From Siderastrea siderea (Eukaryota > Cnidaria > Anthozoa > Scleractinia > Rhizangiidae): 64,000 bases of DNA. The stretch lies in the NCBI GenBank assembly GCA_964030785.1, contig OZ034971.1:16933400-16997399 (forward strand), read 5' to 3'. Below, one piece after another: positions 1 through 13,000 of this stretch. A program made the position numbers and the translations under genes. Every line of letters starts with the position of its first letter. Position 1 is the stretch's first letter. Under the pieces are notes generated by a model. It was given only the letters and a program-made list of their open reading frames with translations, did no database searches and was not told the DNA's origin.

Positions 1-19
1 CAAAGAATCATCTTGCGGT
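1..19 (+). CDS. GATAD1: possible 3' tail of an upstream GATAD1 exon
   Basis: The window opens with 19 bases that read KESSCG in frame 2 and run straight into a good splice donor (GTAAGC at 20). The phase is 0, which fits the next GATAD1 exon at 3028, giving KESSCG-GILYQAGD. In human GATAD1 an E-S pair also lies just before the equivalent G-x-Y-Y-Q-x-G-D stretch. The match is very short, so this is an inference from splice phase and position. The GATA zinc finger and basic region would lie upstream of the window. Confidence 0.35.
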
Positions 20-1113
20 GTAAGCTTATAGTAAGGATAAATTTAAAGAGACGAAGAAGAAGAAGGAACCTCACTAAGCAGTTAAGATAACAGAAAAAAC
101 AGCGGAAAGACAATTATCAATGTTACAAATTGTTTAGATTTCCACATAATCCAGCGTGTTTTCGCGTAATCAACATATTTTTCCGCATAATATGCCTGAA
201 AATTCCCGCATAATTTTTTATTTTTTTCTGCACCCTATCAGATGGCCTGTGAATATCTGTAAATCTTCGATATACAACAAAACTTTTCCTTCGATTTACA
301 AACTTTAAGTCTCAAGCTTGGAAATCGGATACTGCATAGGCATATGTGTATCGTTTATTACATTTAACTTATTATTTACAAATCAGAGTTCGTGCAGTTC
401 CTGTATTGTGTGCTGGCATTTCAAGGACTCAAAAATGTGTGACTTTTCCAGGGCCTCAAAAGCCCTGGTAAAAGTGACTAAACTTGTGCATGTGATTTAG
501 GCAGTTCTTAATTTTGTGTTGAGTGTTTGAGTGCTGTAAATACTCTACTAGCCTTTAAGAAAAGTTCCTGAAAATTGTACTGTCTCTTGGTAATGACATG
601 TTGTGCATGTTTTGCAGTAGGCATGTACATGTAATTAGTATACATGTTTTGCAGTAGGCTTCTTTTAAAAAAATGAGAATTACAGTGCGACTAATCTAAG
701 AAAACCATGAAAACTGAGAATTGTTATGAAATGTTTATTGTGCGAAGACCTACAAACAATAAGAAAAAAACAAAAACCAGAAAATACCGGTAAATAATCA
801 CCGTTAAGGCTTGCGGTTTATTCATCTCATATCTGATTGGTTTCCCTTTCCAACACAATAAACATTTTAGAAGTAATTCTAGTGTTGTGGTTTTCCAAGT
901 TACGCTGTAATAGTTACATGTACCACATTCCCAGTTGTAATCCCTTAATGTTCTTAGGGATGATTCCTGTAACTGACAGTCTAAAGGTTTCAATTAGCTT
1001 AATCTGCAACTCCAGTAATACTGGTACTAAGCATGCTAATTTTTGTATCTCCTGGATCTTACAAAAGTACAGACGTGGAATTGTCAAATACTAGCTAGGT
1101 ACACTGCAGTAAT
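20..1113 (+). other. GATAD1 intron, 5' part
   Basis: This is the start of the inferred intron leading to the exon at 3028. It is AT-rich. A short passage with repeated GCATGTTTTGCAGTAGGC words lies near 600-660. I see no exon, RNA gene or clear transposon here. Confidence 0.4.
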
Positions 1114-2868
1114 GGGTTATTCCAGAAAAAATCCACCCCCCCCCCCCCCGACGGATGGCAAGAGTTTTTGACCCCCCCTTCCTCCCGGATTCCCTGTACG
1201 TCCCCCCCCCTTTCTCCCGGATTTCCTGTACCTCTAGACCCCTCCCCCTCCCGGATTTCCAAGGCCAGAGACCCCCCCGCCTCCCACCCGGATTTCCCTG
1301 ATTTATTAGGGGCCCTAAATTCAACAATCAGTCCTTTGGAAATACGTAGAATCGCATCCACAATACAATGACTGTGGAGCTCAATTTTAATTTGCTCTTG
1401 GGATATGAACGGAAATTACGAACAGGTTTTGCACTGGTAACAACATGATTAAAAGTATTTTCTTCCTTTTTTATAGCACTGAACTACAACTGTAGCCCAT
1501 TCCTGTGCAAATGCTCAATGAAGCTGATAGCGGCGAATAAAATAAATAAATAAAATTATATAAATCGTCCATGTAAAACTCGAGAACAGAGTATTGAATT
1601 ATGTGTACCCAAGGTCAAAACAACCTTTCAAATCGAAACTTTTCCCGGACGTATTCTTGCCATAATTGAAATAAATGTTAAATAAAACTGAAAGTTAGAA
1701 TTAAAGTTAACGACAGCAGCGGTAATTTAATAGGAGAATGATAAATTTAGCCCGTTGAAATTTATTTCGTGCTGCCTCTTTTGCATACGTCAAAAGTAAT
1801 TTGAAACCTATGCTTAGCGCAACCATTTCATAAAACGTCGTGCCATCAGTGACGCGAAAAGTATCCGATTTATATTCCTTCATACCTGCAACACACAGAA
1901 GAAACCATAAGCCACGCACCTCTTCGGAACCTGTAATTTTATTGGCTTCCTATATCACGCACCTCTATTGTTTTAAGGGCTAGGGTCATTGTTTTATTGT
2001 TTGTTCTTTTGTCTTCTCAGCCAATCCTGTTAAGCCTTCCGATAGGTGCGTACCGCCTCGAAGAAACTCAATGACAGACTGAGATTTATGGTTATTTTCG
2101 CCCAGACAACATCTATTGGGCAAAAGCAAAGGAAACATGTCACAAACAACGTGTCAGAAGACACGCGCATTCCGATACAGCGTACCAGTTTATTATTTTA
2201 CATTTCACTTTCTTGGTTTCTGTTGTTCTCAAATTGATAAGATAAACATTTATGACAGACAAACAACTATGAGAAATGAAATTCATTTGAGCAAGGTATT
2301 TTGTAACTTGAGTTTTTGTTGCAAAAGCGAGAGCGAGGGAAAGGATAGCTCACAAACTTGTCAACACTCATGTCGAATGCAGTCCATTTGTCCAATTTAT
2401 TTCTTGAGAGATGACTCAAGCAACTACGTTGTTGCTCATTTGTTTTTCATCTCGAAACTGTCAACTTACATTTGGCCAGTACTGTAATACAATACAAAGT
2501 TCCAAGCTTTAAACTTGGTTTGCTGAGCATGCTTTGTAGCTGCCACGTCAACCGCACACTTTCTTTGTGTTTTCCCCCTTTATCACTTTTATAATATTCT
2601 TCGCAGAGTCTTTGAAACTGAACCTAAAAGCGTTTAAGGTAAAAAATACGTACTTTGAAAGACTACTACTTTCTTTGATTCGGAGGAAGTTTCTTCCATA
2701 AAGTCAAAGATCTGAAAAACGGAGGTTACATTTTTAATGACCCCAGAAGAAGAGTTTTAAGTGTAGACCCCCCCTCCCACCTGGATTTCCAGAACCCTCG
2801 ACCCCCTCCCGCGAGAATTGCCAGCGTGCCATCTGTCGCGGAGGTGTGGATTTTTTCTGGAAGAACCC
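1114..2868. mobile_element. inverted-repeat DNA element, C-rich arms
   Basis: The ends are inverted copies: GGGTTATTCCAGAAAAAATC at 1114 and its complement ending at 2868, with similarity continuing past a poly-C tract to GACGGATGGCA. Both arms contain repeats of a CCCCTCCCGGATTTCC-like word (1170-1300 and 2768-2815). The flanks show only a 3-bp match, AAT. No transposase is seen inside, so it is probably non-autonomous. It ends 159 bp before a GATAD1 exon. Confidence 0.6.
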
Positions 2869-3027
2869 AATGTGTCCTAGAGGTTATACTGCTATGTCAT
2901 TTCTTTGTCTCTCCTCTTTCTCAGTCTTCTTAAATTCAAACCCCTTATGCCCTCATGTGTCTCAGAAATGTCATATCCTCTAAGCTCTTTCTTTCCACCA
3001 TGATACCATTCCTTTCCCTAAACACAG

Positions 3028-3205
3028 GGTATTCTTTATCAAGCTGGAGACATAGTGTCCATTGAGGACATAGAGGGTGATTTATACTATGCACAGTTGA
3101 GAGGGTTCCTTCAGGATCAGTATGCACAGAAAACAGCAGTCATCACATGGCTTATTCCCATTGTTCCAAAACCCTCTCACTTTGATCCAGCTCTGTTTTT
3201 ACCAG
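3028..3205 (+). CDS. GATAD1: GATAD1 internal exon
   Basis: GATAD1 is a nuclear protein of the GATA zinc-finger family, reported to associate with histone H3K4me3-marked chromatin. This exon reads GILYQAGDIVSIEDIEGDLY, then YAQLRGFLQDQYAQKTAVIT and WLIPIVPKPSHFDPALFLP. It aligns along its length with the human segment that has Y-Y-Q-x-G-D-V-V-S, then Y-Y-A-Q-I-R-G-F-I-Q-D-Q-Y, then T-W-L-I-P. The acceptor is ACACAG|GGT and the donor is CCAG|GTGAGT. The exon starts in phase 0 and ends in phase 1, which fits the next exon at 7401. The segment resembles a BAH-like or Tudor-like beta fold, which I infer only from the pattern. The zinc finger itself is outside the window. Confidence 0.9.
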
Positions 3206-6200
3206 GTGAGTAGTTTCTACTTAAGATTGACAGCAACTTAAAGTACAAAGTCATGTAAGTTACTCAACACATCATTTAAGATATCATTTTGAAGGGTTAC
3301 AAAGATTATGAGGGAAATACAACTTATTCACAATGCATTTGAGGACCCAACATCCTTAAAGTTTAAGTTCTGAGATATATTCACTTGAAATACAACTTAT
3401 TTGTGTAGCAACCCTACTACCATGTGAAAGTTAATCACTTGTTTATTTCAACGAATAATGCATAGCAGATTTTAATTGAATGTGTAAATTATGTTATCAT
3501 GGCCATCTGTCAGTGCTTTCAACAAGATTTGAAGCAGGTGGCTGCATAATGTTGGCACTTGCCAGAGTTGTCAAAAGGGGCTGAAGGCCCTTTATCCTCT
3601 AGGGGGATCTGGGGGCATGCCCCCCCCAGAAAACTTTGGAAATCAGGAAGCTCACAAATCCTACTTCCAGTGATTTGAGGCAAAATATTAACGCCCAAGC
3701 ATTCATTATTTTTGTTAGGAAAAAGTATTTCATTGCATGGGACATTAGGCACATTTTACAACATGAGTCAGTGTCATAAAATCTCATGTCTATGATACAA
3801 TATATTATCACTTGTGTGTATTACATATTAAGTAGTTTTCCAATAGCAACTAACCATTAAAAATTGGAGGTGAATTGTTACTTCCTTTCTATTTGTTCAT
3901 TAGCACATTAACTCAAGAAATAAAGCCGGCGATTCACAAGAGAGTACCTGCCGGAGCTCCGGCGGGAGCCCGGTGTTATTGAAAGCACTGCTGTGGTTGA
4001 TTTTAATTAAATCCAGTCTGCCTACTCATTCATGCTGGAGCCTTGTTGAGTCAATAAAGTGTTGTGCGTTTAAGTTGATCCAATTTAAATCTACCTTTGC
4101 ATGCAGGCTGTTTATCATGTAAGAAACATAGTGCCATGTTTATTTCTTGAACTGAGAGCTAAATAAGTTAGCCTATTACTGGTACATTTTGGTTAAAACT
4201 GATTCGAAGTAAATTACACTACAGAGAAGCTGATGATTGGTTGATTTTGAATGTTTGTTTTAATTCAAACAGAGAACAAATGAATCATTTATGCTTCACG
4301 TGAGCAAGCTCAGTTTTTAAAGGAACAGTAATAGGCTGTAATTCTTTGGAAATAAGTTGTCACGTCAGTCGTTTTTAGAAGGAGGGTAATACGACTCCCC
4401 TAAAAACGACTGCGTGGGAGGCTACTCACTCGCGGGAAAATTCAAAATAACAAAAACACGTGCAATGCAATGGTGGCCGAGTAGGTCGATCATATCACGT
4501 CTATAATGTGCATAACTGAGAGGACCTCGCGTGACATAAGCGACAAATCTGCTTTTACCCCACCAGGACACATCAAGAGACAGCAATGTGAAAGTAGGGA
4601 AGCTTTATTTTGCAAGATTTTCGCACTAGGTGCGTTATAAAACTTTTTTAGCGGATGGCTTCTTGTACGCTCGATTTTCAGGCCGGTAATTTTACATGCA
4701 TCCTTAGGATGAAGTCTTTTGAAGGCGTTTCTTTTAAAAGCTTGTTGCTACAAGGAAAAGACCTGAAGAACACTCGACGGCGGTTATAGAAGAAATTGGA
4801 GAGGTTTAATAGAGCAAAGAAATCCTTGTTCGAGAACAGACTGTAAATATTGTCAGTGTCGTTTTTACTTCCAAGGACAACGATCGATTTTTAAGTATTT
4901 CTCCCACTTCAACCGTTGGAAAATTACATAATTTACTGTGGATTGACTTCGTAAGAATTTTTTAACTGAGTGAGTCCACATTTACAATAGCTTTCTTGAA
5001 ACGTTTAAAAAAACTTGCAAATATTGGTACAAAACAGTGTCAAGTTAAGCGGAATTGTACTCGAGGCATTTTGCTTTTCCAGGACAGCAAGTGCTATTCT
5101 GAATATTTTTTTCATACCTGAAGGCCTGTTTTCCCTTTTCTCCGTTTGTCGTTTCATGGGATTTCGTATTAAAATTAAAATAAGCGATCTGATAATGCAA
5201 TTGCATTTATTACAGTTAATCTTGGCGAGAAAATGTTGTGCGTATAAACTTTCAAGATTTTGTTTTTGTAGGTTTTGTCTAATATTAAGCTTACGTCTTA
5301 TTTCGCAAAATGGTAAAATAATTTTTAAAAAATAGTAATAGAAACTATTCTAGACTGAGTTAGTGTTGTTTCTCAATCCAAATTTGATTTCCTTTGGTAC
5401 TGCACATTGGGTTGTTTGAACGCAAAAAAATCGTTCGGCCCTCTTAGTGCGAATATAAACATTGCTTGCTTTTTCAGTTGACGGAATATTTCAATCGTCT
5501 TTACATGTTTTGCGTTAACTTGTAGTAGTGAATGGTATTTCTCTTCCATTTCAGTGACTTAATTTAGAACTGCCGATTCACTCAAAGCGAAATATTGTTA
5601 AAATGTATTTGCGTTGTTTTGTTTTTATTGAATCTCAGAGCGAGTCGCTCAAAGCGTTTCACTGGGTTACTCGTTTTGTTTTGCACTATGCTAGATATAA
5701 ATTTTTTATTGCTTCGATGTCCATTTGGTTCTGTTATTTAAAAACTAATTGTTCTATATCTCCTATCTCAGAAACTCTCCCTCCCCATTCAGTTCTTTTT
5801 CTCATGAGGGAAGTTACATTGGCACATTGTTAAGACACGTTTTCCTGCTACACACGCGGTATCCAGGATTTGGGAAAAAAGTTTTTCTTCTTCGCAATTC
5901 CTCGTTTATCGAAAAAAACATAAAAAACTCCACACTGAATTTCTTTCATTTGAATTTGTATAGCAATCGAGCACATAACTTTGTAAAACACCCGGTAGCT
6001 TGCCTTGGCCGACATGGCGTTTCTGCTCATTTTTTGACACTTCCCCGCGATCGCGCAACACTGGGCGCGATCTTTACTACAACGACCAGAAACCTTAGCG
6101 CGTGTGACGTCATAATGAAAATGGTCTATTGGAACAATTTAGATTTCCAGGTCAAATCCTCACTTATGCCCTTTTTCCATCAAGCCTTTCAATTTTTATG

Positions 6201-7034
6201 GTTGTTGATGCTGTTGCTTGCTGAATTGCCTGAAATATTCATACATTTGAACTGTAGACAAAACATTTGATAAATCTATAAATGAAAGGTCCCCAAAGTG
6301 ATGTGAGCAACCAAAAGTGCTTTTGAAGTGAAAAACAAGTTGAGCTTATTGGAAAGGTCTTTGAAAATGAAGGATGGTGTTTTCATTTTTGTAATATCTT
6401 GTCTTGTTCCAGAGATACTCAGGTTAAAAGGAGATGAGCAATGACGTCATAGGTGGACACAGTGCAGAGACAAATCATAAAATCAAGAATATATCTGGGA
6501 AAAAGGGGTAATATAACTGAAACCAGGCACCTGTAATGTAGCTTGAGGAAGACACAAGGTTGCAAAGTAACACATACATGTTCTGCAATGTTGCCATGGC
6601 AAAAGGTTTATGTCCACACTTTTCCATGTGGGAGTGACACATACAACTTCCCCCTTTCTGGGCTTTACAAAAATATCATCCACTCCTTAATGGTTCGTAC
6701 ACAAAATTATTGTGCACTGTGTGTGAATTGAACAGGACCATCTCTTTCTTATTATAGAGTCACAAATGGTAATATTGTTTTTCAAAGCAGAATGAGACTG
6801 GAGCCAAGAGTGTCACCATGGCAGCATCTTGTGCCTTTCTTAATGGTGCCAGCTGTCAGTTACCTTAACCCATTTCTTGATTTTGTCATTTGTCTCAAAG
6901 CTGTAACCACTTATGACATCATCAAATTTCTCATTTGCATATATACACACTTGGACATCTCTGGAACTAAAGAAGACATTACAAAAAAGAAAACACCATC
7001 CTTGTTTTACAAGGCACTACTTGTACAATACAAA
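3206..7034 (+). other. GATAD1 last intron, mostly featureless
   Basis: This stretch has no supported exon. A short inverted repeat at about 4366-4414 pairs CAGTCGTTTTTAG with CTAAAAACGACTG. From there to about 6130 the sequence has the texture of an old degenerate repeat, with CpG-bearing patches, but I could not define ends. Open frames such as the one near 5749-6270 show no family resemblance. Confidence 0.4.
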
Positions 7035-7135
7035 CTCCCAGTTAGTTTGATAGCTTAGTTGGTAAGAGCATAATTGTACTGAAAGGTTGAGATCCCATTT
7101 GAGCCTGAATTTTTTCCAGGTTTTCTTTGCAGCTG
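7035..7135 (+). repeat. decayed tRNA-derived SINE head
   Basis: The sequence has an A-box-like TAGCTTAGTTGGTAAGAGC followed about 25 bases later by a B-box-like GGTTGAGATCCC, the spacing of a tRNA-type Pol III promoter. It is followed by CCTGAATTTTTTCCAGG, a small hairpin that I associate with tRNA-SINEs in corals. The cloverleaf is not intact, so this is a relic and not a tRNA gene. Confidence 0.5.
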
Positions 7136-7400
7136 CTTACCTTGCTGATGTCACTGGGGCTTTTTTCACTCGGGAAATTATTTGGTTGGATTTGTATGAA
7201 TTAACTGTTCATTTTATATCTTGTTAATCAAAAGAAAAGCAACATTTGAACTCATTAGAATTTGTACTCATTAGAATGTTTTTGGAAAGAATACATGTAG
7301 GTCACATTGTACCTTACTGACTAGATAACGTACATTTCCATGTACCACTAACACTCACAAGTATTTTTTTCTCTTCATTTGTATGCTTGTGTTTTCTCAG

Positions 7401-7588
7401 GGCCAGAAGAGGACACTCCTCGGCCCATGGAATGCATGGAGTTTGTTTGTAGAGCACCAACAGAACTGTTTAAAACCAGAAGAGAGCATCCACCATTTGT
7501 GATCCCACGGCCACCTGACCTTAATGACTTAGCAACAGTAGCAGAACTGCTTCTTCAAAATGAAGAATCTTCCAGACCACAATTGTGA
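7401..7588 (+). CDS. GATAD1: GATAD1 terminal coding exon
   Basis: The exon completes a split glycine (G|GG) and reads GPEEDTPRPMECMEFVCRAP, then TELFKTRREHPPFVIPRPPD, ending in SSRPQL and a TGA stop. The opening matches human GATAD1 closely (G-P-E-E-D-x-P-R-x-M-E-x-x-E-F-V-C-x-A-P). The C-terminal tail diverges from vertebrates, which is common outside the core. The acceptor is TTTTCTCAG|GG. The exon is the last one: the frame closes in place and a poly(A) signal follows about 310 bp downstream. The gene converges on the carrier gene, whose stop is 2.3 kb further on. Confidence 0.92.
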
Positions 7589-7899
7589 ATTAATGACAAT
7601 GCCTGCCCTGTCTCAGTCAGCAATCTTATTTGCTTTTACGTGGAACCCAGTGTGATTATCCAACATATTCCATGTGATTCCATTGTGGTTTCTGCTACTT
7701 CTGGCATTCTACTAGAACTTGAAAATAGGGCAGCATGCCCTATGTTTCAGCTGAATCCAAAACATGTACCCTGTTTGAATTTACACATATAGGATCAATA
7801 ACAAGGTTCTTGCCGGGAAGTGTACTTGAGCTGTAAATACTGCCCTCACTTGACCTAACTTATTTTCTTATGACCTGGTTGTTGTTGACAGACAAAATT

Positions 7900-7905
7900 A
7901 ATAAA
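7900..7905 (+). terminator. candidate poly(A) signal of GATAD1
   Basis: AATAAA lies 312 bases past the stop codon of the last exon on the same strand. It is the first canonical hexamer after the stop, so it is a reasonable cleavage signal. No transcript evidence is available. Confidence 0.45.
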
Positions 7906-9898
7906 TTAGAGGACCCCAGCTTACACTGCTCAGAAATTCTTTGTGTTGTGCAGCTTAGTTTCATTACTGAAAGGTTGAAGAAGAAAGACAGTGATCTCCC
8001 AAAAATTGGAACCTAGGTCAGGTCTGCAGACACAGACTGGGCTTACAGACTCAGACTGGTCTTAAAGAGAAGTCCTCACTAGTATATATACACATGATGG
8101 GAGTCATTACATAAAACTCCTGCAGGACAGTTTCCCAGGGACACACACACACACAAGGAGAATTGTCCAGGGACAGTTTGATGTGGTCTGTTGTTGGCTC
8201 AGTTTTTCATTTGGTAACAGTAAGCTAACCAAAACACTACACACAAAGGGACAATCAACAAATTCCAATGAATCTAGTTTGAATACAAGGGACAAGTCAA
8301 GTAGCCTGCACGTAGATGTCTACAGGTCAAAGGGACCAAATTTTGGTTTCCTTAACTAGATCTACAAAAAAACTGGGACAAAGGGACCTTTCCCTGGGAC
8401 TTGTTGCAGGGACCCGATGTGTAATGCTGTGTAACAAGCTAGAGCTTAAAACCATAGAGTAACAAACACTCATATGTGAGCTAGCCAAACAAAGACACCA
8501 CTTGTTGTCCATGGCGGAATGGACATTTTCTGTACATTTTATTGTTTTTACGAATTATTGCTACCTTGACTGAAAACCAAAAAGACAGAAGTTTGCAGAA
8601 CTCTGCTTGAGTCAATCACCTTTACAAGAAACCAACTGAAGGTCTGTGATGGTTGCAATTAAAAACTATGAATCGTTGTTAATAATAATTTATACTATTT
8701 CAGTCAACTCAATTTGAATCGCTCTTTGGTTAATATTCCTAAATTCCCACTGAACAAAACAAAAAAATTAAACTCATTGTCACAGAGGTAGTGCACAGTG
8801 TTCAAAAGCAACAGCAGCTTAGGTCCACCAAAACAAACAAGTAACTTATGGCAGTGGCCCTCAAAGAGACACCAATATGGTGAGTCAAATAGCAGACGAA
8901 TCCTTTTGCTGTTCTCCCCTCAAAATAATTGTATTAAAGGCTCTCCCCTACCCACACAAAAAAACCTCCAGGTGCTCAATAAACAATAAAATTACTTCCT
9001 TTCTTGACTTATAAGTGCACCACTATCTGTGCGCCTCATGACCACCAGTCACTGTTTAATACGATAAGTGCTTTGTTAAGTATGCTTAGTGTTGCAATAG
9101 TGCTTAGTGTTGCTTAGTGTTATATTCTTATCAGAGAAATCTGTTAATTCACCCTTCCTTCATGTTAATTCACATGAACATATTTAGACAACCACGTTCC
9201 CCTCTCCCTGAGAGTACCCTACTTCATTTACAGTTCTTGACAGAATTTACCTCACTTTACAGACTTGACAAAATACTGATAATTCTTTTTCCTTAGAAAA
9301 TTATGTCAAGTAACTACCTTACATATAATAAGATGTGCAGTTGAACGTCTTGAACCACCAGCAAACACTTGACTGTTTCAGTTAAGAGAAGATTGAGTAA
9401 ACAGGGGAAACTGTTTTGAGATGGAGAATTTGAATCAATTGAGGTTTGAGATTCCACTGCTATCACATCCAACAGTTTGAATGGTTTATTCCTTTACAAC
9501 TTCAGTCAGGTTTCATTCTAAATCTGCTATGATGATATGATATGATGCTGCTGAGCATCGCTTACTTCTCAAGAAGAATTGAATTGTTTGGAAAGTCATT
9601 ATTGTAAAGTATGCCTGAGCAATAATATTTGTTTCTTTCAAACTGACTCCCTCTGAGCTGAACTATACATTAGTGTACTCAAACAAAGTGCATAAGGGTT
9701 GCCAATTATGAACCTTGATAAAGATTTCTACTGAATTGCTTGCAATCAAAGTGATGATGGCCATGAAATGCTGATGTCACCATACGTGTATAAGATCTGC
9801 TCATGTCCTCTGCATGGAGTGCTTCCAGAATGTACTTTGATGCTGTTTTGTGAGCTATATAACATATTTTGTCCCACAATAATGTGTACAGCATTTTG
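7906..9898. other. convergent intergenic region and 3' UTRs
   Basis: About 2 kb separates the two convergent genes. It presumably includes both 3' UTRs. A TTTATT (AATAAA on the minus strand) at 9485-9490 could serve the carrier gene. Otherwise it is plain AT-rich sequence; I see no gene. Confidence 0.4.
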
Positions 9899-10044
9899 TC
9901 AGCTGCTTGTTTCAGCTATCTCGGAAGCTGTCACTGAAGTGATATTCTCCATGTTGTATTGGCGGAAGAAAGTCTTTGAAAATTCGTATGTGCTGACCAT
10001 GATTGCACATGCTGGAGCAACTTTCATAACTCTTGCTGACACTC
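9899..10044 (-). CDS. SLC25A40: SLC25A40 exon 11, terminal
   Basis: Residues 299-346 and the TGA stop. [20 protein letters not shown] then EFSKTFF matches human [25 protein letters not shown] serine- and threonine-rich tail of about 18 residues follows and is not conserved. Confidence 0.93.
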
Positions 10045-13000
10045 CTAAAATCAAGTCGGCAAACAAGTCAGTGTTTGCATGATAAACTTTTTCATTTTCA
10101 TTCTATCAAATTTATCACCTTTGTAGCCCTAAAACAAATGCCTTTTTTTCAGATCTGGAACTACAAACTCAATGCCTATGCCTGATGCACCATTTTAAAG
10201 CTATTGATGAGTGTATTTGATAAATCACATAGCTTTGAGATAAATGGGTTTAAAACGTAAAAATTCAAAAGTTTAAAAATGCCCTGATCCTTGTTTATGT
10301 TAGGTGTACCCCGAAACTATAGCTTATTTTGCAGTTCTCGATGCATTGACAAGTGCTAGGGAAAAAAGTTGAAAGGGAAGATTTTATGCTTTTAAATATT
10401 AAGCAGATCTTCACAAGACCATTTTGGCAGAAAAATTCATAGAAATCTACCAACTACTGACCAAAATATGGCATAATGTGCCAATTGGCACTCTTAGAGT
10501 TTAACTCTTGCATATACCTTGCATGCTGTCACCTCATGCATATGTAACATTTCACTTACCAGCAAAGAGACTCCTCCAGCCACTGCCTCTGTACAGTTGA
10601 AACATCAAGGAGAATGTAAACGGCAGCTTCTTGACTTCTTTTGCATCCTCTGCAAACAATTTTTTTTATTGGTAAAGCATTATTCTCATCCTCCAATAAC
10701 AGTTTTATGTGACAAAGCTAAGCGTTGCTAGCAGCATTTCGTCACTAGTCACTGGGTTTGCCTAACAACTGTGTAACCATTTGTTCATCAGCCAGGGTGA
10801 AAAGAGGCCCAGTTATAGAAGAACATTCAGTCAATATGTACATGTAAAATGAATGAAACATAATTCAGCATCGTTCAACCTAATTATCAAATCTTGCTCA
10901 ACAAAATAATGTTCAACAATGTTGTGACTTGCTGGCATCGTGACAGGTTGCCTGATTTGTTCTTTTGAATGTTGTTGAAGAGAGCCGTTTTATTCAACAT
11001 GTTAAAAAGCCAATTTCAATGTTTCAACCCGGTAACACTCAACGAACTGGTGTTCATTGAGACTATGTGTGAAATCTATCATCTCCACATCAAAAGGCTG
11101 CATTGACAGAATACTTTGTCCTTACTCAAGTAACAGAACCTAGAATTTAATACCAGTATGATTTTTGGACAAAACCATGATATAAGGAAAATGATGACAA
11201 ATTCACACTTTTCCACTCTCTTGATTATGCACAAGATAGTGCATAAACTTACTGAACACAAGTTCTCCCAGCTCCATTTGCCGATGAGTTTTTACCACAT
11301 CAAAAGGAGTGGTCAGGACTGCTGCCATCTGAAAGAGAGTCCAAAGCCTTGCAGTTATGTAGTTGTAAAATTTACAGTAGAACTCGCAGCCTTTGGTGAT
11401 CTTGCTTCCCAATGCACATACCAGCACTGAGCCTATTTTGCATTTGAGACATTGGGAGTGGGTCAACTGTTGGTGCAGACCTGTCACAGTGACTATCCAC
11501 TTAAGGCGGCTGTGTTACGACAGTCCAGTTCAATTTGTTTAGTTTTTCCAATTACCCAGCCTTACTTGTCATGGAACTTAACATTAGCAAAGAAATTACT
11601 TGTACATGTAAATGACAAAATAACAGCTAAATGTGACAAACAAAATATGTATCCTGAGCGTTACATTTAAACTGACAAAAAAACAGAGTTAAACATTGAA
11701 AACTGTTCAGCCTAACAGTTTTTCAAAAACCCCAATTGCAATCCGTGTTAATCTTCTTCAATTTGGCCCATCCGTGCCTTTTTGTGTACTTGCTGTGTTA
11801 TTTAAGGTGTTTCGATACGGTTTTTTTGGGACCATACCTAACTTTTTTCAATCGGCTCTTAGACAGTCTTCTCCTTGTTATGTTAATAAGACTCGATACT
11901 AAAATTGGTCACATCGTCAAGCACGCGTGTTGAATGTTTTAAAAAAATCCATCGAGCCGTTCTTAAGATTTTCACAAAAGCACTCAATTCAAAAATTACC
12001 ACAAAATTATTACACGAATGAACTTAGAAAAACAATTCGTTCTCGAGATCGCGAACACCAGTTTCAACAAAACTTTCTAGGCATAAAAAAGTAAGTAAAA
12101 GACACATTTTGAAAGTATTTTCTAGCCATTTCATCAAAGCATTGATTATTTTTCCATGCATTTACTATTGCTATGCAAAAACTAAGGTTGAAAATATTTT
12201 TGCGATTTACTTCAAAAACAAACATACAGAATTTTTGTTCTTGTATATTTTAATTTGTTTGCCATACACCACAGTTTAAGATATTGGTATTTGCTTTTCA
12301 AAGTGAAATCTGGATCGTGGAAAATTTCAATTTTAGTGTTTTCGAGGATTTTTGTTCATCGTTGTCATGGAAATATCGATTTTCACAAAATGTAAACCAC
12401 GCTAAAGTTCAATCCAAAACCAAAAAGTACTGCAAATTTCACGTTGATCCGACAAGATAAAGACTGTCTAAGAGCCGATTTTCAAAGTGAGGTATGGTCC
12501 CAAAAAAGCTGTATCGAAACACCTTAAACCTTACGTCAATGTTTTAAGTGGTTATTTTTGTGTTTCGCAGTGGCCAGGTCCTAGAAGCTGAATTTAGCTA
12601 AATTCCATGACACAGCTCCTTTAAGTGTATAAATAGGCACAGGTTCATAATGTGTGAAATCTGTGGGGGTGCTGAGTCAGCCTTGCTGAACTGAGAAAAG
12701 ATATCTCTGTCAAGAGATTGAGCACTGTACTGCCCCGTGTTGAGATCCCACTATCGCATTTGCCAGGCCAGTGCAGCTAGCGGGGCCAACACTTGAAATC
12801 TCGTTACTAAATTCTGCTTCAGAGCAAAATGGCTCAACAGAAGGTTGATGTTTCTCTTTCTATATAACACATAAAAGTTTGTGAGATCACAAAGCTACAT
12901 AAAACTGAAAATAATTATACCTGTCACGTTTTTGGACACTCAAATGTGCGTAGAGATTCCCGTAGAGCACTATGCTTCTATGGCCATCTATTTTCTATTT

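Noticed and set aside
9768..10082. 104-codon + strand frame
   Set aside because: It overlaps carrier exon 11 on the other strand; the conserved KVAPACAIM reading shows which strand is coding.
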